Below, one piece after another: positions 5,435 to 5,810 of a stretch of DNA of 5,810 nt (the stretch's first letter is position 1; every line of letters begins with the position of its first letter). This stretch comes from UCB3 sp964415605. Its GTDB lineage: Bacteria; Chloroflexota; Anaerolineae; Epilineales; Epilineaceae. The stretch is from the NCBI GenBank assembly GCA_964415605.1, contig CAYQBA010000239.1, positions 1-5,810 of the forward strand, written 5' to 3'. The translations under genes and the position numbers were made by a program. A model generated the notes under the pieces. That model had not been told where the DNA came from. It did no database searches and was given only the letters and a program-made list of their open reading frames with translations.

Positions 5435-5810
5435 GGGGCCGGCGCGGCATGCGGTGGCTGCCCCCCGTCGCCTGGATGGCGCTTATCGCCGCCCTGTCGC
5501 ACCAGCCCGACATCCCCCGCGCCCCGAGCCCGTGGCTGGACTTCGTGCTGAAGAAGACGCTCCACGCGGCCGGGTACGCCGTCCTGGCGTGGCTGTGGTG
5601 GCGGCCGCTCCGCGCGTCGGGCGCCGATGCCGCGCGCGCGGCCCGGTGGGCGTTCGCCGCCACCGTCCTCTACGCGGCCACCGACGAGTGGCACCAGTCG
5701 TTCGTGCCCGGGCGCACGGGCCGCCCCCGCGACGTCGCCATCGACGCCGGCGGCGCCGCGATCGCGCTGGCGTGGCTGCGCGCGCGGGCCGCGGCAGGGC
5801 GAGGTGGCGG
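5431..5810 (+). CDS. VanZ-like family membrane protein, 3'-partial
   Basis: An open frame runs from GTG 5431 to the window end (126 complete codons, no stop), so the C-terminus is missing. Seen, numbered from the GTG: a hydrophobic first segment WLPPVAWMALIAALSHQP (9-26), KKTLHAAGYAVLAWLWW (41-57) with the family's usual K-x-x-H-x-x-x-Y pattern, a membrane segment WAFAATVLYAATDEWHQSFVPGRTGRPRDVAIDAGGA (73-109) carrying the family signature D-E-x-H-Q-x-F-x-P-x-R, and a last hydrophobic stretch, AAIALAWLRA. VanZ itself gives low-level teicoplanin resistance by an unclear mechanism; this broad family is common in bacteria and most members are uncharacterised, so resistance should not be inferred. 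GTG 5431 overlaps the upstream TGA as GTGA, suggesting coupling; ATG 5449 is an equally plausible start that gives the more typical N-terminus (MRWLPPVAW). Confidence 0.85.
   Translation, partial: MRGRRGMRWLPPVAWMALIAALSHQPDIPRAPSPWLDFVLKKTLHAAGYAVLAWLWWRPLRASGADAARAARWAFAATVLYAATDEWHQSFVPGRTGRPRDVAIDAGGAAIALAWLRARAAAGRGG

Noticed and set aside
5431..5810. VanZ-like gene as an antibiotic-resistance determinant
   Set aside because: Only the broad family signature is present, without any vanA-type cluster genes; most family members have no shown link to resistance.

Overview
The window is very GC-rich DNA (roughly 75% by eye, with nearly all third codon positions G or C) and every supported gene lies on the + strand. 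The most useful taxonomic clue is the C-terminus of the first protein: a Pro/Thr/Ala-rich linker followed by a short IYLPSL-type tail. I associate this ending with secreted proteins of Chloroflexota (Anaerolineae and relatives), so a high-GC Chloroflexota bacterium is the best guess, not a certainty. A run of exactly ten Ns shows that this is a draft scaffold, probably from a metagenome or other short-read assembly.

Layout. (1) 1-2238: the 3' part of a secreted zinc metallopeptidase gene of the M60 type, with an N-terminal region resembling the TCAF/FAM115 architecture; its true start lies upstream of the window. (2) 2239-2416: an intergenic region with a good sigma70-type promoter and a strong ribosome binding site. 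(3) 2417-3529 and 3526-3822: a two-gene unit with an ATGA overlap, encoding a cytoplasmic Asp-box (BNR) beta-propeller protein and a 98-residue MoaD/ThiS-like beta-grasp protein ending in Gly-Gly. (4) 3823-4045: a damaged-looking spacer of G and C homopolymers around the N gap. (5) 4046-5434: a GT4-type glycosyltransferase with two unusual insertions. (6) 5431-5810: the start of a VanZ-like membrane protein gene that runs off the window, overlapping the glycosyltransferase stop by GTGA.

How they may work together. The propeller/MoaD-like pair looks like one translationally coupled unit of unknown role and is the most interesting system here. The glycosyltransferase and VanZ-like genes form a second coupled unit, plausibly for cell-surface glycan or envelope work. 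The M60 peptidase has its own transcription unit and acts outside the cell. Because of the N gap, adjacency of the left block (1 to about 3845) and the right block (about 4020 to 5810) should not be taken as proven.

I see no tRNA, rRNA, CRISPR array, insertion sequence or convincing intrinsic terminator.
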